From Arachis hypogaea (Eukaryota; Streptophyta; Magnoliopsida; Fabales; Fabaceae), in assembly GCF_003086295.3 (NCBI RefSeq), contig NC_092044.1, forward strand, positions 8,272,843-8,336,842: a stretch of 64,000 bases of DNA, read 5' to 3'. Each line of letters opens with the position of its first letter. The first letter of the stretch is position 1. The translations under genes were made by a program, and so were the position numbers. The notes beneath the pieces are model-generated. The model had not been told where the DNA came from and searched no databases. It worked only from the letters and a program-made list of their open reading frames with translations. Shown piece after piece: positions 60,801 through 64,000 of the stretch.

Positions 60801-63155
60801 AAAGTTTATGCAAATTTATTATAGAATGAACTTATGCCACATTGGTCTTTGTGATTGTAACACGTCAATTATTTTACATAAATGGCAATTTATCAATTTT
60901 ATAATATAAAAGATAATAGAGTGCTACATAATAATATTATAAAACTTTAATCTTCTTAATTAATTAAATTTAATACCTAGCATTACTAAATTTAATTAAA
61001 AAGTAATGGTTACTAGCATAGGGCTAATTTTTTTAGAAATAGAAGATTGTGTAATTCAGTGAAATGGTTAATTGGTGTATTTTTCTCTGATATGGATTTT
61101 ATTTTTTTTTTAATTTTAAATAACAAATCAGATTCTCAAATTTGAGGCATAATAAAAGTTGTATAGAAATCAGAGAATCAGATTTCATAGTGCACAAATC
61201 GGAGTGTTAAAATAATTTTTATTCACCGTAAGGCAAATCAGAGGCCGATTTGCATATTTAAAAAAAAATTAATACTAATATACAAATCTGAGGGTCAGAT
61301 TGGTACGTTTAAAAAATTTAAAATTAAAAAAAAAATCTAACCCTCAATTTGCATGTTTAACAAAATTTTAACACAAAGCTGACCCTTAGATTTGTGGTCT
61401 ACACATAAAAAAAAACACACCAAGTTTCAACATTGCTAGAAAACAGCACTGGAAAGGTACCAAAATTAAAAAGCCACTGCTAAAATACTAGGTAATTTTA
61501 GTTTCCGCATATTATTAAAATACTACCATCTTGACTAATCAAATATTAATATTTATTATCGTTAAACACCTGTAATAAACGAAATGGTGATAGTCGATAG
61601 ACGTACTCTTGTAATAAAAAGGTGGTTTTAAATATGATAACAAAAAAATATTACTCTAAGGCATGTTCTTTTAGAGAAAATAAATTATGTTCTCGTTTTA
61701 GTACTTCCTTTTTTGGGATATTGATATTGTAAGGAAAAAATAAACAATAAAATCATATTTTTTATTTCTATATTATGTTTTCACTTTTTGTCCATGAAAT
61801 GTTAAAAAGTTTTCCAGACTGCAGTTAAGTTTACATTGCCATTTGATTAAAGTAGCAGACTTGTATAATAATAAAGGTTAGTTAGTTTAATATTTTAATT
61901 TAATAAATTATCATTTTAATTAAATTATTAGTCTTTATAAATTTCACTAAATTTTAAATTAGGTCCTTATAATTTAAAAATTGGTAATTCAATTCCTGTA
62001 CTAGATAAAAACTTTCAATTCGGTCCTTACTAATCGTTTTTTGTTAAAAAGTAGGAAATATTTTTTTCTCTATTTGATGTAGGATTAATTTTGGAATAAT
62101 CTAGCAGTGAATATTGTAAAAATATTGTGATTTTTCTGAAAAATCTATTAAGGACCTAATTAAAAATTATCTTGCTAAAAAATTTTTTTTAAACTGTAAA
62201 AATGTAATTAAAAATTTTGTGAAATATAAAGACTACCAGATTAGTTAAACCTAAACTATATTAATTAAGAACTAAAAATTGGAAAGTAGCTACCTATTGG
62301 ATGCTAGTAACTAATAATAATTACCTTTCTCTCATACATCTTGCAGATGGTGTTGCCAAAATCACCTTCCCAATATGCATCTTTGATGAGTCCAACTCCT
62401 GGCGACCGGTTTGAATGTTGGTTTATTTCCACAGGTGGGCAGAACATTTTCATCAAAGGGCAGTTAAATATGGATACTTCTTCCAAGGATTGAAAAGATA
62501 AAGTAAGATTCCCCGGGTAAAAGCATGTGAGTTTTGGTAACTCTTTAAGAATCAAAGACCGTAGTTGCTTAAATATTACATTTCCATCTATGGATGATTT
62601 GCCAACCTCTATGGACACTATTTCTTGCAATGATCTGCAATTTTGTATTTCCATCCGCTCAAGATGACCCAAACTTTTGGCTGTTGAAGTTGTGAACAAA
62701 TATAGCAAATTGCGGCAATATATTATAACCAGATTTGTTAGATTTGAGAAGGATACCGTGCATGGCACCAAGTTCTTCAAAGCACTACACCATTCGACTT
62801 GTAATGTTTGCATATTTTCGGGAATAGAGTGCACCCAAGAGTGCTCTAAGCCAATGGATTTGAGAGAATATTCAGAAACAAGCCTTAATTCTTTAAGATG
62901 TGAGAGGATTCCAGCACAATCAGTATTAAGCCTTTCTTTGGAGAACATCTCTTCCAAGCAACCGTATTTCACTTCAAGCTTTTCTACATCCGGAACCATT
63001 TGAAGGAATCGGTATAGAACACTGTCTCTCACTTCTTTTAAGTGTTGGAAAGAAAGAAACATAAATTCCAATTGTAGAGACCTCAGATCCAAAGTCACTG
63101 TACCATTTCCTATATTAAATGACAATCTTTCTAAACTTGGAAGCAGGAAATGAAC
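54858..63155 (-). CDS. CNL-type disease-resistance protein, LRR region (5' part outside window)
   Basis: Five exons in gene order: A1 62325-63155, B1 59766-60449, A2 57750-58577, B2 56576-57340 and A3 54858-55697. All begin and end in phase 0 with AG and GT borders, giving 1316 LRR residues in frame. A exons share GLEH(S/N)WV, NLVPC/NLVPS, LFT.S.AKSL and FPSLE...C.RM..FCAGT. B exons share GCEFL or RCEFL...VIP, CHSVK.IF(D/E)V, LPNLE.VW, LFPAS.AK.LVKLE and EIVA. This is the long irregular LRR of legume At4g27190/RPS2-like coiled-coil NB-LRR receptors, which sense pathogen effectors in the cytoplasm and trigger defence; the family call is inferred from LRR style. The CC and NB-ARC exons would lie beyond 64000. 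The 3' end is unclear: either a stop at 54822 by read-through or an unseen final exon. Introns carry MITEs. Confidence 0.8.
56079..56412. mobile_element. MITE in the LRR gene intron between B2 and A3
   Basis: Inverted arms: AGTAATAGGAGAAGTAGGTC...GAAGAATTTTGCGATGGGCT at the left and AGTAGCAGGACAAATAGATC...AAGAATTTTGTAATGGACTT as the reverse of the right. Further inner matches occur (AAAATTTTGTGATA). The element is about 334 bp; no clear target duplication is seen. Confidence 0.7.
61090..61430. repeat. AAATCAGA/TCTGATTT-rich repeat in LRR gene intron
   Basis: Several short motifs (CAAATCAGATTCTC, CAAATCGGAGTG, CAAATCTGAGGGTCAGATT, CTGACCCTTAGATTTG) recur in both orientations over about 340 bp. 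The sequence resembles the small inverted pair at 7310-7430, perhaps the same old MITE family. Ends are not defined. Confidence 0.4.
61877..62251. mobile_element. Diverged MITE of the GGTTTAA...TTAAACC type in LRR gene intron 1
   Basis: The right end reversed reads GGTTTAACTAATCTGGTAGT then CTTTATATTTCAC. The left side has TTAGTCTTTATAAATTTCAC and AATTAGGTCCTTATAA, similar to the MITE at 16120-16429. The left border is uncertain because of AT-rich expansion. Confidence 0.55.
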
Positions 63156-64000
63156 CTAGGAAGCAAAAAAAAACATGAGTGGGCAAATTCAGGATCGTCT
63201 AATTTTCTTAAATAAATTAATAAGAAATTTTAGTTTGCACACATGACAGACAGATAATTTGTTATAATTGAAACTAGAGTTTATTTCTTAATAGTTATAT
63301 TCCATTTGAATTCCTCATTCCTTGGGACTAATCGTCGATTATATGTGAAACCAGGATAGTTAAATGACCTCCGCACAAAAATAGCTTGCTTATGATGTTA
63401 ACCCGAACCAAACACTTCATTACAAACTACTAAAACAGAAGATCAAAGTTATTTTCCACTTTCAGACACTCTTTTAACAAATGCACTTTCTATATTCTGT
63501 AGCATAATGAGACGTTTGAGATCTGACTTACATCATTTGACATTCAACTATCCTTTCAAACGCACACAGATGCGGGATAAAAGAAGTAAATCATGACTAC
63601 TAAAATATAAATACAATAAAATTAAGCCCTCTCCATTTATGTGCGGGTTAGGCTATATGGAACAAATGATGCCATGGTGTCCCTATCATAACCGCTAAAT
63701 AATATATAAAGTGTTTAAAATTAGAAGTTCTTATAGAATCACCTAATAATTTATCAAGTTAGGTTACTTATATTACACCTTTTGGGTGCAGTCCTTCCCC
63801 GAACGCAGTGTTAATGCAAAATGTTTGTGCACTAGGCTACTCTTATATGAATTCGTGATTTAATGTTGAGTATTGCATAAAATTTTACTATAACAATCAA
63901 GCACTCATCTTACTTGATGGGTATGTGTTTATTTTAGTAATCACCCCCCTTAAAAAGACATAAATGTGCTTTTCATATATTCCTCAAATTGAGTTCCAAT
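63156..64000. other. Intron upstream of LRR exon A1
   Basis: No LRR-coding frame is seen. By the A-B alternation the next exon upstream should lie beyond the right edge. The sequence is ordinary AT-rich intron. Confidence 0.5.

Overview
This window is nuclear DNA of a flowering plant, probably a legume and possibly Arachis (peanut). The evidence is intron-rich genes with GT-AG junctions, AT-rich spacers full of small inverted-repeat transposons, tRNA-derived SINEs and RTE-type LINEs, and a disease-resistance LRR gene built from duplicated exons. The genus is an inference from general familiarity with such repeats, not from a search.

Layout, left to right. The 3' end of a bacterial-type (organellar) glycyl-tRNA synthetase gene (EDD1-like) occupies 232-1968 (+). 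After an AT-rich spacer come a complete seven-exon gene for a small protein with a C-terminal J domain (4119-6591, +) and a complete seven-exon gene for an RNF25-like RWD/RING E3 ubiquitin ligase (8634-13150, +). From 13.2 to 28.9 kb there is no convincing gene. That stretch holds a direct duplication carrying a MITE in one copy and the empty site in the other, a 117-bp minisatellite, two SINEs (one split by a hAT-like MITE), a 1.5-kb foldback element rich in G-boxes, a CACTA-type MITE and a degenerate tandem array. An intronless plastid-type class-I phospholipase A1 gene follows (29013-30293, +).

The 18-exon gene at 32479-42665 (-) encodes a VAD1-like GRAM/VASt membrane protein. Its last intron carries a decayed RTE LINE in antisense orientation. 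From 42.7 to 54.8 kb the DNA is again repeats: a decayed Mutator-like element, a nearly full-length RTE LINE with an 8-bp target-site duplication (47853-51052), and a 2.4-kb foldback element whose arms carry 16 exact copies of the palindrome CAATCGATTG. From 54.9 kb to the right edge lies the LRR-coding 3' part of a CNL-type resistance gene on the minus strand. It has five large exons in the order A-B-A-B-A, all in the same phase. Its CC and NB-ARC part would lie beyond 64 kb.

The genes are ordinary, functionally unrelated neighbours (organellar translation, chaperone, ubiquitin ligase, lipid hydrolase, cell-death regulator, immune receptor). No operon-like or clustered system is visible. The novelty is mostly in mobile-element architecture and in the modular LRR exons. 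Exon boundaries were set by reading splice sites and checking reading-frame continuity by eye.
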